64,000 bases of DNA from Lanius collurio (GCA_020086605.1 JACBWW010000016.1:10729088-10793087), one strand, 5' to 3'; positions 13,061-24,345 are shown, counted from the stretch's first letter. The notes: a model not told the origin generated them from the sequence alone. Translations and numbers: made by a program.

Positions 13061-14810
13061 GGATGGATGCATTTATGTTCATATACTGATCATTTTAGAA
13101 AAGTATCTTGAATTAAGAAAGCAATCTATATTTTTTGTTCCTTTTAATTATGTTGGTACAAATTTGGAAATAGGAGGCTGTGCTTGCAAAACTTATCTGA
13201 AAACTAGATTGCCCTAGATGCATTCATTCTTTAGAGGCACATTGAGCAATCCTACAAATACAAGTGCCATAGAGCTCTGTGCCTTCTCTGGTGTCATAGA
13301 TTGCAGATATTTCTCAAAGCAAGAGAACTCTGCCTTTTTTATTAGTCCAGTTGACTAGTCTTCGAATAAGCTAATAGCATCGGTTTTATCTTCAATGAAA
13401 TGGACATTTTAATGTAGGGAGAGAAAAGAAGGAACACCTCTTTCTGTGTAGTTAACACTTTGTTCTATTATATATACAGGATGGCATTGATTCTATGCGT
13501 TCCTTGATCATGTTACTCAGCATAGATCCGTCCACAGGAATTTCTCAGTCTGCAAACACTGTATACATTCAGGAGAAATTGTGACGTATCCAGTTAATAA
13601 ATGATTTCTATTACCTGTATTCTCACTCTCTGTAAGTCTCATTTTATTGTCATGTTAGAGTTAAATACAAAGCCAGTTTTAAAACCTGGAAGCTATACAA
13701 AGTTAAGCATCTCAGGTGATATGCTTAACTACTGCTTGATTTTGGACAGGCTCTGCTGTGAGTGTTTCTTTAACCATTAAAAAAGTGTCACTTAGCTATA
13801 AAGTGGGTGATAGGCTTGTTAAAATGGCCATACGGTTGTTCTTTTGCAATGCTGACACCGCTTCTTCCACATGGAACAGGGTTTTTGAGGATGAAGTAGT
13901 ATTGTGACAATAGATTAACCTGGTAGTTGCAAAAATCAAGTTTTTGAAGATTAGAGACTTCCTTTCCTGAGATTATCAAATGAGGTTTTTTGTCTTACTA
14001 TTTTCTGTTCATGTAAGAGTGCATGAAAAGGTGGACTACCACCACAAGTTGTCTATATATTATTTTTCCTCAAGCAGAGTATACAGAAGTGAGCAGAATT
14101 AATTGATAGTACACTACAGAAAATGCTGTCTTCAAGTTTACAAGCATAACAAAAGTATATTCAGTATGTCTCAACTGCTAAGCAACAGCAGTTGTGAGAA
14201 AAAAAATTGACAGAGGTTCAGTACTTCCATCTCCTCCAATTAATGCTGAGCAAAACCTGGTCTCCCTTGTATATCAAAAAGCAGAAAGTAGGCTTTTAAG
14301 CAACTTGTAAAACAACATCATCTTGGCATTCTGCAGAATGTATAAAAGCAGCAAAAAGACACAACCCTTGTGTTTTCCTTTGTGAATCACTGTTATGTTC
14401 AGAGATCTCTTTTCTCTTGGCTACAGATGCAAGAGGCAAAAGTTGATGTGCTGTCTTTTAAGGCCCTTGGTCTTTTTTGCACCTTTGGGGAAACCAGGAC
14501 TGGGAGACACATGGTAAGAGTACCTGAAAGCAAAAGATAGTAGCTCATTTCCCACTGCAGCTACCTAACATTTTAATAGTTACAGGTGTATTTCCAATGA
14601 GTACAGATTTTTTAAATGAAAATCAGTGAGATCAAACTGAAATTTGAAACTTACTTTTGCACAGTTCTTTATGTAGTGTGATCAGGATATGGTCTGTTGG
14701 TAAGACTACAATAACAAGGCATGGCAATTATCTGAGAAAAATCCCTTTACTTTCTCACAGGGTTTTTTTTTGGTATTAATTATTCTTTATTATAATTTGA
14801 AAAAGGACAA
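13061..14810. other. AT-rich non-coding DNA, nothing recognised
   Basis: Ordinary AT-rich sequence with short chance frames only (maximum about 87 codons). No repeat or RNA signature was identified. Confidence 0.55.
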
Positions 14811-15255
14811 TCCTTCCTTCCTTCCTTCCTTCCTTCCTTCCTTCCTTCCTTCCTTCCTTCCTTCCTTCCTTCCTTCCTTCCTTCCTTCCGTTCTAGGACG
14901 GCCTANNNNNNNNNNNNNNNNNNNNNNNNNNNNNNNNNNNNNNNNNNNNNNNNNNNNNNNNNNNNNNNNNNNNNNNNNNNNNNNNNNNNNNNNNNNNNNN
15001 NNNNNNNNNNNNNNNNNNNNNNNNNNNNNNNNNNNNNNNNNNNNNNNNNNNNNNNNNNNNNNNNNNNNNNNNNNNNNNNNNNNNNNNNNNNNNNNNNNNN
15101 NNNNNNNNNNNNNNNNNNNNNNNNNNNNNNNNNNNNNNNNNNNNNNNNNNNNNNNNNNNNNNNNNNNNNNNNNNNNNNNNNNNNNNNNNNNNNNNNNNNN
15201 NNNNNNNNNNNNNNNNNNNNNNNNNNTCCCTCCTTCTTTCCCTCCTTCCTTCCAC
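14811..15255. repeat. (TTCC)n microsatellite interrupted by an assembly gap
   Basis: An almost perfect TTCC tetranucleotide array runs from 14811 to 14889. Sixteen non-repeat bases follow (14890-14905), then 321 undetermined bases (14906-15226). At 15227-15253 the sequence resumes as an impure TCCC/TTCC pyrimidine tract. The pyrimidine-rich sequence on both sides suggests the gap lies inside one long, hard-to-sequence repeat. The long frames that cross the gap are artefacts of the N run. Confidence 0.95.
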
Positions 15256-16069
15256 AATCACACTGAAAATAGGCTGCTAAATAGTAAGGAATTAGTACAT
15301 TTATCAGGTTGTCCCTGTCAAAGCAGTTATCTAAAGCGCACTGCATATGAAAATCTCCATCAACTACACTAGTATTTGTAGTTTTTACATAAATAAAGAA
15401 GTGATGGGTGCATCTTTACATATATATTGTGTATACTGCTTTCAGTTAAGAAATGAATTTGCTGATAAAACACTTGAGAAGATTCTTAGACTTGAAAAAT
15501 CAAGAAAAATATGTAAGTTAGACATTAGCTGACATGTACTAGTCTTGCAAGTCTTGAATACACCAAACTACAATGATTATTATCAAACATTACTGAACTA
15601 CCTACCTGCACTAAAATTAAACGAAGATGACAGAATCTATTAATTGCCATATTAATATTTCTGAATCAGTATGAACTAATTCCATTGCCACCTACTCATT
15701 AGTTATTGAGGCCCAAATTTAATATAATTGTTGTTTTGTATCAAAGTAGCAAACCATAATAAAGGAGCAGAGGAAATTAAAGTTTAAGTTGTATTATTTT
15801 ACCATGTGTTTAAATCATGCTGCCAAATTACTTCCATGTTTAGATAAATAGATAACTTTAGACATAAAAACTCAGCAAAAGAAATTGATTCAATACTTAA
15901 GTACTTATAGTCATACAAGTTTGAGTGCATAACACTGAGTCAGGACTTTGGCTTATCCCTGCAATTGACATTTTTACTACAAAAATCTTTGGATCCCAAT
16001 TCTAAAAAAAAAAAATTTGTTCTAGACCCTTCTGTAACAAAATATCAATACAATGTCCTTCTGTTACAG
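15256..16069. other. AT-rich non-coding DNA, nothing recognised
   Basis: Very AT-rich single-copy sequence after the gap. Only short frames occur, with an A-run near 16006-16016. No gene or repeat family was recognised. Confidence 0.5.
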
Positions 16070-16320
16070 GCACTCCAGCATGCTCCTATTACAAACAGAT
16101 GGGTTATCTAATGCTCATTAGTGCCTCAACCATGAGATTTTGTTGCAGTTAGACTGTAATCAATCAGGAGGGAGAACTATTTGGTGCCTGTCTAGTGCTT
16201 TAGTAATTCATTCTCTATAGATCCTCATTAGAACGAAAAATTACAGCTGTAGAAACGTCTTAGTTTCAAGAAGCAGAAGCACTCTTTTTCTTTTCCCTCT
16301 TTTCATAATAAATATTCCAT
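16070..16320. promoter_or_regulatory. Candidate conserved non-coding block
   Basis: The stretch carries ATTA-type cores (CTCATTAGTG near 16115, GTAATCAATCAGG near 16157, GTAATTCATTC near 16203, CTCATTAGAACG near 16225), retains a few CpGs and has no repeat signature. This resembles vertebrate developmental enhancers, but it is judged from texture only. Confidence 0.27.
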
Positions 16321-17849
16321 GGTTGTAGGTGAAAAACATGGGCATTGGAAGAAAAGCATCAAATGGCTGCTGGTAGGTTAATCATTGCATTTTTAGCCAT
16401 AGGGGAAGTTCCCTGCTCTATACTGCTGTGCTGGTTGCTGCTTTAAAACACAGTTCTCTAAGTTCTGCATCGATACAGGAGAACCAAAGCTGAGAATCAG
16501 TTACTGTTGGAAGTAATGACATGTGATTTTATAAAAGGTCACAGGAATTGTGGTATTTATTTCCTTTGCAGACTGTTTTGTGAAAAGGGAAAGAAAAATC
16601 AGAAAAAATACGAAATCTTGAAAAATCAAAAGTCAGAACTCATGGGGTTTCAATTATTTTCCTGCAGAGAGAAAGAAAATTTGCCATGATTTTTTACCAC
16701 TGATGTTATACTACGAATCCACAACTATGAAAATTTAGTTTAGTTTTAGTGCAAATCTAGATCAACTCTGCAAGTGTGAATCGTGTTTGCAGGGTGGAAG
16801 AAATGTTAACAGTAGGCCTCTCTGCCTCTTTATGAGTATGTGTGTCCTCTAAGGGAACCACTTGCTTCGTCTCAAGTGTGGGCTGAAGATGAAAGAATGT
16901 GCAGGCAGAATAGGTATCTCTCAGAAGACAGGATTAATTGAGAGATTTCTGTCTCTGAGGTGGCTGCTCTTTGGCTGTTTTCCTGTAATCAAACTTTAAC
17001 ATAGAGATAACCATAGAACTGTATCTCCATAGGGCATGTCTTGGCTCTCCCTCACTGTAGTGGGAAATACAGATCAGGCAAGGAGGCTTCTGCAGATTTG
17101 AAGAAAGTTCCCTTGCTTGACCGAGGAGTATGAATGGCTGATAACATGCCAGTGTTAGGCCAGACCTATACAGGTCAAATTCAATCTGTAGTGCAACATC
17201 ACTAAGGCTGATGGATGTGGTCTCATTTGCATAATACATGCAGAAGTTTGAAACTTTATTGCTCAGTCTGTTTTGGCTGTCAGTCTGCTCTTTGTGCTGA
17301 TGCTACCACCCTTGAGGCAAAGGTAGCACAACAAGATAGGTGAGTTTGCCTCTCTGCTTATATACTTTTCAGCCTGATGGATTAATGCAAATTCAGCTTC
17401 ATTGTTCATGTAAATTAATATATCAGTTTGGAGTGACTAAAGAGAGGTGTGGACTTTTGCCTTTCTGCTGTCCTTGCTTAAGGGGACAGCCTGTCGCAGA
17501 GATAGGTGACTTTTACGGGCAGCAACACTGATGTGCACTAATAAACTTGTGAAGCCTTCTCTATGCAAGCTGTACGTTTGAAATATTTTCTTTAAGTATT
17601 AATGGATCTTCTACACATCTTCTCAAAATTAACAAGAGCAAATAATACTTTTGCAATATTCTTAAGGAACCATTTCTTAGGAAACTCCTGGCTCTTAATG
17701 ATTACTGGGATACCTGACCTTGGATTTGTATCTAAAGCTGTTGGAAATTTGACTGTCTCTAATTACCACTTAAAGTGGTAGTCAGATTATCATGTCTTGT
17801 CTATTTAGCAAGTCTAGGTTTTTGGAAGCTGTTTGAGATTTGGCCTTGC
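16321..17849. other. AT-rich non-coding DNA, nothing recognised
   Basis: Contains only chance frames, the longest 101 codons on the minus strand at 16934-17239. No mobile element end or RNA gene was seen. Confidence 0.5.
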
Positions 17850-18540
17850 TTTTTAAATTACTCAGAATCATTTCACATATCTAATTAGCGTGTGAGAAAA
17901 TCAACTCACCTCATTTGACATTAGTCCATTAAAGTAACCCATGAAGTTTTGTCTACTGTTATATATTACTGTCACTTCTACATGAATAAAAATTGAAAAA
18001 GAGAATTGCCCTAAACAGAAGCTATAAACCAGTGAATCATATAGTGTTTATAGCAGTTTTACCTTGGCCAGCAAATTGTCATGTGTCACTTCTAAGTAAA
18101 AGTAAGCCATAGTCTGGGTGAAGAAAAAGGTAAAAAAAAAATCTATGCTATGCTTGTAGGAGACACCATTTAATCAGCTAGACCAGTTAATAACTCTTGC
18201 TGCCTTTTTTATTTGTCAAGGGCTCAATATTTTTTCAATATGAGGTCTGCTTCAGTGTGCTTTAAATGGCAGTTTATAATTAATGGTACTTGAGCGTGTC
18301 TCTTATTTCAAAAATTCATACAACATTCTTGGTTACAATTTATATGCGATTTTAAAGTATAATTAACGTTCAGCTTTACAAGATATATGCAAACAGATAT
18401 GCAAATTTGGAAATAAATATGCAAACATATAAAATGTTGTTGAATTAAGTAGTCCTTAACATTTTTAATGAAATCAATATTTTATTCATATTTTGCACAC
18501 AATTTTGAGTACTTAGTGATTTGGTAGTTCTCAGACTTTT
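17850..18540. promoter_or_regulatory. Candidate regulatory block with octamer-like cluster
   Basis: The left part has CTAATTAGCG near 17881. The right part has TATAATTAATGG near 18275 and a tight group of three same-orientation octamer-like sites: ATGCAAAC at 18387-18394, ATGCAAAT at 18399-18406 and ATGCAAAC at 18419-18426. ATGCAAAT is the classical POU/octamer site. The clustering and lack of repeat features suggest an enhancer, but conservation and activity are untested. Confidence 0.3.
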
Positions 18541-18741
18541 GTGGACCATGGTTGCAGATTGATTCTCTTGTGTCTCATCTTATCTTCCAGTCTCCTGAAC
18601 TTCATACTTTCTTTATGGAAAACAGGAGCTAATCCAAACCCCTCTAAATTATTGGGATTCTTTTCAATTATGCTTTCTGGATATTTGAGATAGTAAACTT
18701 AACATGTTACTGAAGCAGTTGAAAATAGTCTTTATAAAAAC

Positions 18742-18805
18742 TTCCATATTGAATCACATTAAAGGTTTGTCTAGCCCAATATCCTATTTCTAAAAGTAGC
18801 AAAAT
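18742..18805 (+). repeat. Ancient amniote interspersed repeat fragment
   Basis: From memory, the segment ending in GTCTAGCCCAATATCCTATT resembles a widespread old amniote repeat whose core reads like GGTCCATCTAGCCCAGTATCCTGTCT. The match is diverged but spans about 50 bases in register. The family name is not assigned. A masking run against reptile and bird repeat libraries would settle it. Confidence 0.45.
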
Positions 18806-18934
18806 AATAAGGGAAAGATGTGAAAATGTACATCAAATATATCACCTCAATGTTTTTCTAGCACACAGCCAACTGTGAGTCAAGAAATGCTTATGGTGTT
18901 TCTATGCAGTTAGTTACCCTCCATGAATTCTGTT

Positions 18935-19075
18935 TCATGTATGTATATGTATTCTGTCTTTGTATATGTATATATAAAAATGAGAAAAAAATACACACAC
19001 ACACACACACTCTCTCTCTCATATTCTGGACATATACATATATTCTGGAGATACATATATGTATTCTGTCCCTGA
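18935..19075. repeat. (AC)n/(TC)n microsatellite with TA/TG-rich flanks
   Basis: An AC dinucleotide tract at 18993-19010 passes directly into a TC tract at 19011-19020. It is flanked by TATATG-rich sequence in which ATTCTG and CATATATG motifs recur (18950-18975 and 19021-19070). Simple-sequence DNA; frames through it are not genes. Confidence 0.85.
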
Positions 19076-19111
19076 CAGTGTTGGTGACACACCAGTTTAC
19101 CTGTGTCTTTT

Positions 19112-19340
19112 GAGCAGTAGAGATCCCAACCCCAAACATATTACAGATGTGGTCTAACAAGTGATGAGTTTCTCTTCCCTCAATCTGCTGATTATGCTGT
19201 CACTGCAGTCCAGGATGATGTGTGCTGTCTTCACCAGCTGTAGTGCAAGCTCACTTCTGCAAGCAAGGACATTGCCTCATCTGCCCCAACCCCAAGACTT
19301 GGATCCTGACAATCCCTGCAGCCCCAGACCTGGAGACTGG
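19112..19340 (-). mobile_element. CR1 LINE 3' fragment (old, antisense)
   Basis: Read on the minus strand, this resembles the end-of-ORF2/3' UTR region of avian CR1 elements. Diagnostic pieces on the plus strand are the antisense of the 'gtgagacc' region (ATGTGGTCTAACAAGTG at 19147-19163), then CTCAATCTGCTGATTATGCTG and CACTGCAGTCCAGGATGATG (19179-19220), then the GCAAGCTCACTTCTG stretch. Divergence is high, the match fades after about 19240, and no intact frame remains. It lacks the 3' terminal tail. Confidence 0.6.
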
Positions 19341-20149
19341 CATCCTCTCCTCAGGAGCTCATATAACCCAAGAGTTACCTCTGAAGGGCATGTAGCTAAG
19401 ATACCCAGACAGTCAAGGTATAAAGATGTGTGGAATTTTATATTTAACTGATAAGACAGGAAAATCCTCAGGGGTCCTGAAAGAAAATCAGGGTTCTGGA
19501 TGTAGTTGCTAGTAAATAACTAGCGATTAGTACTGGGAGACTGATGGGGGCTTGACAATTGTCACAGATATATATGTCATTGTAATGTAGCAATAGATTG
19601 AATTAGGAGGTCATAAAATACTGATATTTCAAACTACATCCTTTATAGTGTAATAATATAATGCATGCTGAGGTGAAGCAGCAGAAGCAGTTGAAGGGTT
19701 TGGTGTTAAAAAGGCTAAAGGCTGAAGTAGCAGGCAAGGTGTGGAGGCGGGATTCCATTCTGCCTTCATTTCCATCTGAAGCATGCTTAAAGGTTGCACA
19801 TTGTTGAACTACTGAAAGAATTTCTGCAGCTGGAGAAAATTGCTGAAATTGGCTGTTTCTTCAGACACCTAAAGTTCTCCATCAAGATTCTGCTGTTAGA
19901 CAGGATGGCTTGGACAAGCATTGACTTACACTGAAGGAATTTGAGTACCTGAGCATACAAATGTAGAGTGGATGAGTATGGCATAGCAAATTGCATTCGA
20001 GTCACAATGCACCACAGATTGCAGGAGGTGTGCACTATTCAACTTCCAGTCTCAGAACCTAAGTAAATGTTAAATTTTAAATTTCATGTGCTACAGATCC
20101 CACAAGGTAACTATCAGTGGAAGAGTAAAGACGGTTCTCTATCCTTGGT
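19341..20149. other. AT-rich non-coding DNA, nothing recognised
   Basis: No gene or repeat was identified. Frames are short (up to 82 codons on the minus strand) and do not resemble known proteins. Confidence 0.5.
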
Positions 20150-20460
20150 TTGCAAGATTATTAATCAAGATGGCATGCCTGGGCTTTAATTCATTTAGGG
20201 TTAGTACATAAACTTGTTGCATACAGAAAGAGTCATGCTGAAATCTATATTGTTGATTATTTAAGACTTATGCATTTTAATAAAGTCTGTAGATTTGGTC
20301 ACTTACATTTTTTTCAATACAACCTAGAATATGTTTCATTTAGTTTACGTTGATGCATAAGTAATCAAAATCATAATTATATTGCTAAAGAAACATCACT
20401 TAAAAATAGACATATAAATGCTGTTTTGATCACTGCAAACTGCTATTTGTGGTGCTGTGT
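20150..20460. promoter_or_regulatory. Candidate conserved non-coding block
   Basis: Homeodomain-like cores are frequent (GATTATTAATCAAG near 20156, TTTAATTCATTTAG near 20186, AAGTAATCAAAATCATAATTATATTG near 20360). There is no simple-repeat or transposon signature. This is inferred from texture only. Confidence 0.25.
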
Positions 20461-21660
20461 TTTAGTTATGAGATGTAGAAAAATTTATCTGCCTTTGCAG
20501 GTGCATATGCAAAATGCTATTTCAGGGTAAGTAACGCTATAGTATTTTTCTGAGAGATACTGACTGATTTATTACTACAGTTATAATGAGTGAAAATCCA
20601 TGCAGTTGCTTCTTCCCTGTACATTTGGGGTAGTTTCAAAGTTTTCAGAGTATAACTGACTGAAAGAAGTAAGAGCTTGATCTACTTAGCAAACTTGTGT
20701 TCAGAGCTGCACAACACCCTCTGCCTTCATACCAAATGACATTGGTCTTTAAAAGACTATACTGTGCCCTTGCTCATATGCTTTTTATTCTCACAGCATA
20801 CTTCAGCGCTGGGTTCTTGCAAGATTTTGTTTCTGTGAGCTGGATTTCATGTCAGCAGATTGCCCAATCTCCTTTTCCTTCTGTTGGAACTGGATTTTGA
20901 ATTGTCTCAAATTCACCAATAGCTTTACGACAATCTGAAAATTAACAATTGCCCATTACTTGCACAGGGGCTATGTGATTCACAAATTCCTTACTTAACT
21001 GATACTTCTTTTCCCCTTACTTCCAGACAGGTAATCTTGTGTGCTTTTTAAACCAGTGTAGAGGCAGTAAAATGTGTATACTTTGAAACTTTTTCTTCCT
21101 GGCACTCCATCACTTGGAAAGCAATCTGACACTTTTCCATAGGCTGATGTATTGGCAGTAGCTTAAGAAAAAACCCCAAAAATATAGAAACATAATTTTT
21201 GGTTATGCTATAAATTGGGATTATTTCCTTCAGGCAGGCGGAAGGACATGCCAGCTGGACTTTATATGTTGGCTGTTAAAAAGCTTTAGGAGCCAAAATT
21301 ATAATTAGCTCACTCACTGGAATATGTTCTCCCTAGCTGTTTTATTTTTTTGCCAGAGCCTGACGCAATTCCTGAAAGATGCAGTTTCCCTCAGCACAGG
21401 AAATATGCATCATACTGTTGGCATTAAGCAACCACCTGTGCAGTGGCAGTTGCGGTGCTTGCAGGAGGAGGCGATGCATCAGCTCCCTGGCGCATTTTGG
21501 GGGTATCTGTCTGCAGGGCCTGCAGTGTGTGCAGAGGGCTCCCACTGACTGGGACTGCTCAGTGCACCAGCTGCAGGGATCCATGCTTCAGGCGGAGGGG
21601 GCATGACTCGCCCAGACTTGCAGGAAATGCTTTCTAGAAGCAAAGTGGGTGAAAAGCAGG
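20461..21660. other. Non-coding DNA with a GC-richer patch at 21370-21640
   Basis: The left part is plain AT-rich DNA. From about 21370 to 21640 GC content rises, with several overlapping short frames on both strands that look like composition effects. The patch directly abuts the left end of the LTR element. It may be an older repeat into which that element inserted, but I could not name a family. Confidence 0.35.
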
Positions 21661-22150
21661 ATGTAGTGGTTTGGTTCAAAATATCCATTACTTACGTATT
21701 TTCCTTCTGTGAGACAAGAATTAGGAGAAAGCAATGCAGGTACAAAACTTACAAGAATATAAAGAACTTTATTAACAGTTTATTAAAAGAAAGAAAAAAG
21801 TCAGACTAAACCTTCAGAACACTTCTCTTCCCCCCACCTTTCTCCCTTCTCGTACAAGACAACCCTTGAGATTTTCAGACAACATAAAAAGACAACTCTT
21901 GAGATTTTCAGTCAGTTCACCACCTCTATGATAATCTCTTTTTCAGTTCACTTAGGAAGAGGAGTCTCTCTTGCTCATGCTATGGAGACATCTTCACAAG
22001 AAACAGCTCTCTCATGGCTTCAATGTCACAGTGAGACAGCTGCCTGGGTTGGTTCTCTGCTCGCATGTGAAAGTCCCTTCCCTTGACTTACAGCTTTCCC
22101 CACAACTGCTTTTGAGGGTTTCAATCTTGAGCTAATGGGGTACCAGTTTA
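21661..22150 (-). repeat. Probable LTR of the antisense ERV element
   Basis: It starts with TGTAGTGGTTTGG and includes a T/A-rich stretch with ACTTTATTAACAG (about 21763-21775), followed by a C-rich run (21827-21848). Inside is a 33-bp-period duplication: GACAACCCTTGAGATTTTCA at 21858-21877 and a near copy at 21891-21910. On the minus strand this would be the 3' LTR. The inner boundary is approximate. Confidence 0.5.
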
Positions 22151-22244
22151 AGGATGAGCTGTTCAGAAGCAAAGGTTCTCTTCACCTATCTCTGGGAGCA
22201 TCTTCATCTCCAGGAACAGAGGTCTTCTTCCCTGGGAGCAAGGG

Positions 22245-22530
22245 TTTTCGTCACTTTCTCTCTCTTCATTTCTAGTGCAGCCTGGATCAGTCCATGGCAG
22301 GTGGTGGGACTGTGCTTCCACCCCTGGGGCAGTCGGTTCCAGGTGTACTGCACGCCCCTCCAGGTGAAGGCAAAATGAGGCCTGCACTCTGGTGCCAAAG
22401 GAGTGGGGAAAAATGCATTAGCAATGTCAATAGTGGTGTACCACTTAGCTGCTTTTGGACTCCAGCTCATACTGGAGCTCCAACATATCTGGCACAGCAG
22501 TGCCCAAGCTTCTCATCAAATCACAGCTAC
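22245..22530 (-). pseudogene. Endogenous retroviral reverse transcriptase fragment, broken
   Basis: The minus-strand frame that starts at 22470 carries RT core motifs seen in the sequence: TIDIANAFF, around the first catalytic aspartate, and LPQGWKHSP, the block B substrate-binding region. Both are of ERVL/foamy-like flavour rather than gamma- or beta-retroviral. The frame then runs into unrelated sequence and stops at 22204, before the YXDD box. RT-like coding upstream (about 22471-22530) lies in a different frame, so at least one frameshift separates the pieces. It is inactive: only about 50-70 codons of RT survive, with no flanking gag, protease or integrase. Confidence 0.75.
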
Positions 22531-23099
22531 TTGAACATTTGCTTATCTCAGCACAGGTACTTTAGCTCACAATTGCAGTTTGAATGCTCCATCCCCCAAG
22601 GTTTTATGAAATTACAGCAGGTACTCTGATGTATCATAGTCCATCGCCATAGCTTTACAACAGAATTTCAGCTTCTAGGTTTGAAGCATCTCCTCTTTCT
22701 TCTCCCTCAGTGTTTCAGCTCTTCCTTCTTCACTGACTTTGGTATCTTTATGGTGCTTTCTTCATGTGCCTTCACTATTCCCTTTCCTCTGACCTGGGAG
22801 AGGATTGATGTCTGCAGGCTTCATCTGTTCTGGAGAAAACTTAGAACACTATAAGGATTAGTCTCACCCGGGCCTTGCAGCTGGAATTCGCTTATCGCTG
22901 TTGGTCACATGATCTTTGCTGGGCAGCAGCCTCAGATGAATTTCGGCTGCACTGGGGGGGCGGGGGGCGGAGCTGGCCTGCACAGAGCAGGGCCGCAGGT
23001 GGAACAGGGCTGCGTGGCTCCAGGATGGCTGTCTCCTGGCTGGGCTTACTTTTTGGCAATGCACTTAACCTGAGTGATGTGTTGTGGACCTCGAAGTAA

Positions 23100-23950
23100 A
23101 AAGCACTGTCTTACAATAATATTTCACGATCATCTGCAAACTCTGACTGATGGTGACCATGCCATAGGAGCCAGTAGGAAGTCTGCTATGCTTCCTTCAT
23201 GTATAGGTGGTTAACCATTAGCAGTTACCAAAAATAGCATTATATATATATAGAAAAAGAAGCTAGAGTTTTTGTGGGAAAAAATAATGTAAGTGTGGGA
23301 ACTGTGACACAGGAAGGATATACTACACACCCATACAGAAGTTCTCTCTATCATTTGATGGCTTTAGTACAGAGAAGTCGCTGTGTGGAATAACAAACTG
23401 TTGTACCTCTGAACTTACCATTGAATAAAGAATTCTCAAAACCAAAAAAAATGAGACCATGAATAAATGAATAAGCAATGATCTGTCAGCTGAAAGGAGC
23501 ATTGAAAAACTAAGAAGAGAGAGAAAAATGAAGAGGAGTTGATGCCGAAAAACAAGGTGCCAAAAAAATTAGCATCTATAGGTTGGTATGAGCAATAATC
23601 CCTAGTTCCTCATTATCTCAATATACAGTGCATGTTGTCAGAGTCCTTTGGTCCTACATTAATTTACCAAGTATTTTGATAAACAATTCATTCTTTCCAA
23701 AGATGGGCCAGTGGAGACAGAGAGGGGAGGAAGCAATGTCTAGAAGCAGTCATGGAATAAAGGCACAAAATGCAAACAAGGGTTCTAAAAATTTACTGAA
23801 ATGCATTTCTCATATAATGCAATGATCAGATCAACAGTCATTATTCCTCCTAGAACTTCTATAGATCACCGACGAACATAATTTTCTATGTTCAGCAACT
23901 ATTTATTTGTGATACTAATATTGGAGAGATAGTAACTGTACTTCATTCTT
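23100..23950. other. AT-rich non-coding DNA, nothing recognised
   Basis: No gene was seen. Contains a short TATATATATATA run near 23241 and A-rich stretches. Frames are short and unremarkable. Confidence 0.5.
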
Positions 23951-23959
23951 TTTGTGCAG

Positions 23960-24036
23960 CTCAAGTGACATTGAGGAGAAACCGTGCAATTATCCAGCTG
24001 TACTTACACCATTAGGGAGCTTGTTCTGGATCATAG
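23960..24036 (+). other. Possible 77-nt exon (unassigned)
   Basis: A pyrimidine-rich acceptor (CATTCTTTTTGTGCAG, ending at 23959) is followed 77 nt later by a strong donor, ATAG|GTAAGT (exon end 23936+100 = 24036). One frame is open throughout and encodes about 25 residues beginning S-S-D-I-E-E-K-P-C. The other two frames contain stops. I do not recognise the peptide. It may be an exon of an unknown gene or lncRNA, or a chance pairing of splice-like sites. Confidence 0.2.
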
Positions 24037-24283
24037 GTAAGTCAGATAAATATTTTGGCTTTGCGTATTTGGGTACAGAGCCTGTGGTTAGCAGTTGGTA
24101 TTTGGCATGCAACTGCCTACTTTATCCATTTTTATGCACCAACTAATTTCCTTGATGTAGGGATTTGGGGATGGTGAAATAATTTCATAAATTATAAGCA
24201 AAAAAATTAATCTGTTTCATCTACTTCATTCTGGATAGCCATTGCATAAAAACTGTCAAAAACATATTGCTCTGGGTTCATCC

Positions 24284-24345
24284 CTGCTGCAGTTCCATTG
24301 ATTACAGTGGAGTTAAATCAAAGATGAATCTGTCCAATTTAAATC
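24284..24345. repeat. Ancient amniote repeat fragment (CR1/L3-like)
   Basis: The phrase CAGTGGAGTTAAATCAAAGATGAATCTG (24307-24334) resembles, from memory, a very common old reptile/bird repeat with 'agtggagttacaccagggatgaat'. It is short and diverged. Its assignment to the L3/CR1 group is tentative. Confidence 0.4.

Larger units (their letters stand above)
21661..23090 (-). mobile_element. Defective avian ERV-type LTR element, antisense
   Basis: An inserted element oriented on the minus strand. On the plus strand it begins TGTAGTGG, which reversed gives an LTR end in CCACTACA. About 480 bp of LTR-like sequence follows. Between about 22245 and 22530 a piece of reverse transcriptase is encoded on the minus strand. 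Beyond it, to about 23090, lies non-coding sequence with a GC-rich stretch (22950-23010). Protease, RNase H, integrase and the catalytic YXDD part of RT are absent, so this is a non-autonomous or heavily deleted copy. The right boundary is uncertain and no target-site duplication was found. The family is probably ERVL-related, judged from the RT residues. Confidence 0.62.

Noticed and set aside
14770..15372. Long frames of 122-200 codons on both strands
   Set aside because: They run through the N gap and the tetranucleotide repeat; the translated X run and repeated PSFL/KEGR units are artefacts.
20501..20526. 26-nt micro-exon-like segment between GCAG and GGTAAGT
   Set aside because: The polypyrimidine tract is weak and such short matches are common by chance.
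22864..23099. Overlapping GC-rich frames on both strands
   Set aside because: They lie in the non-coding part of the LTR element and show no retroviral or host protein motif.
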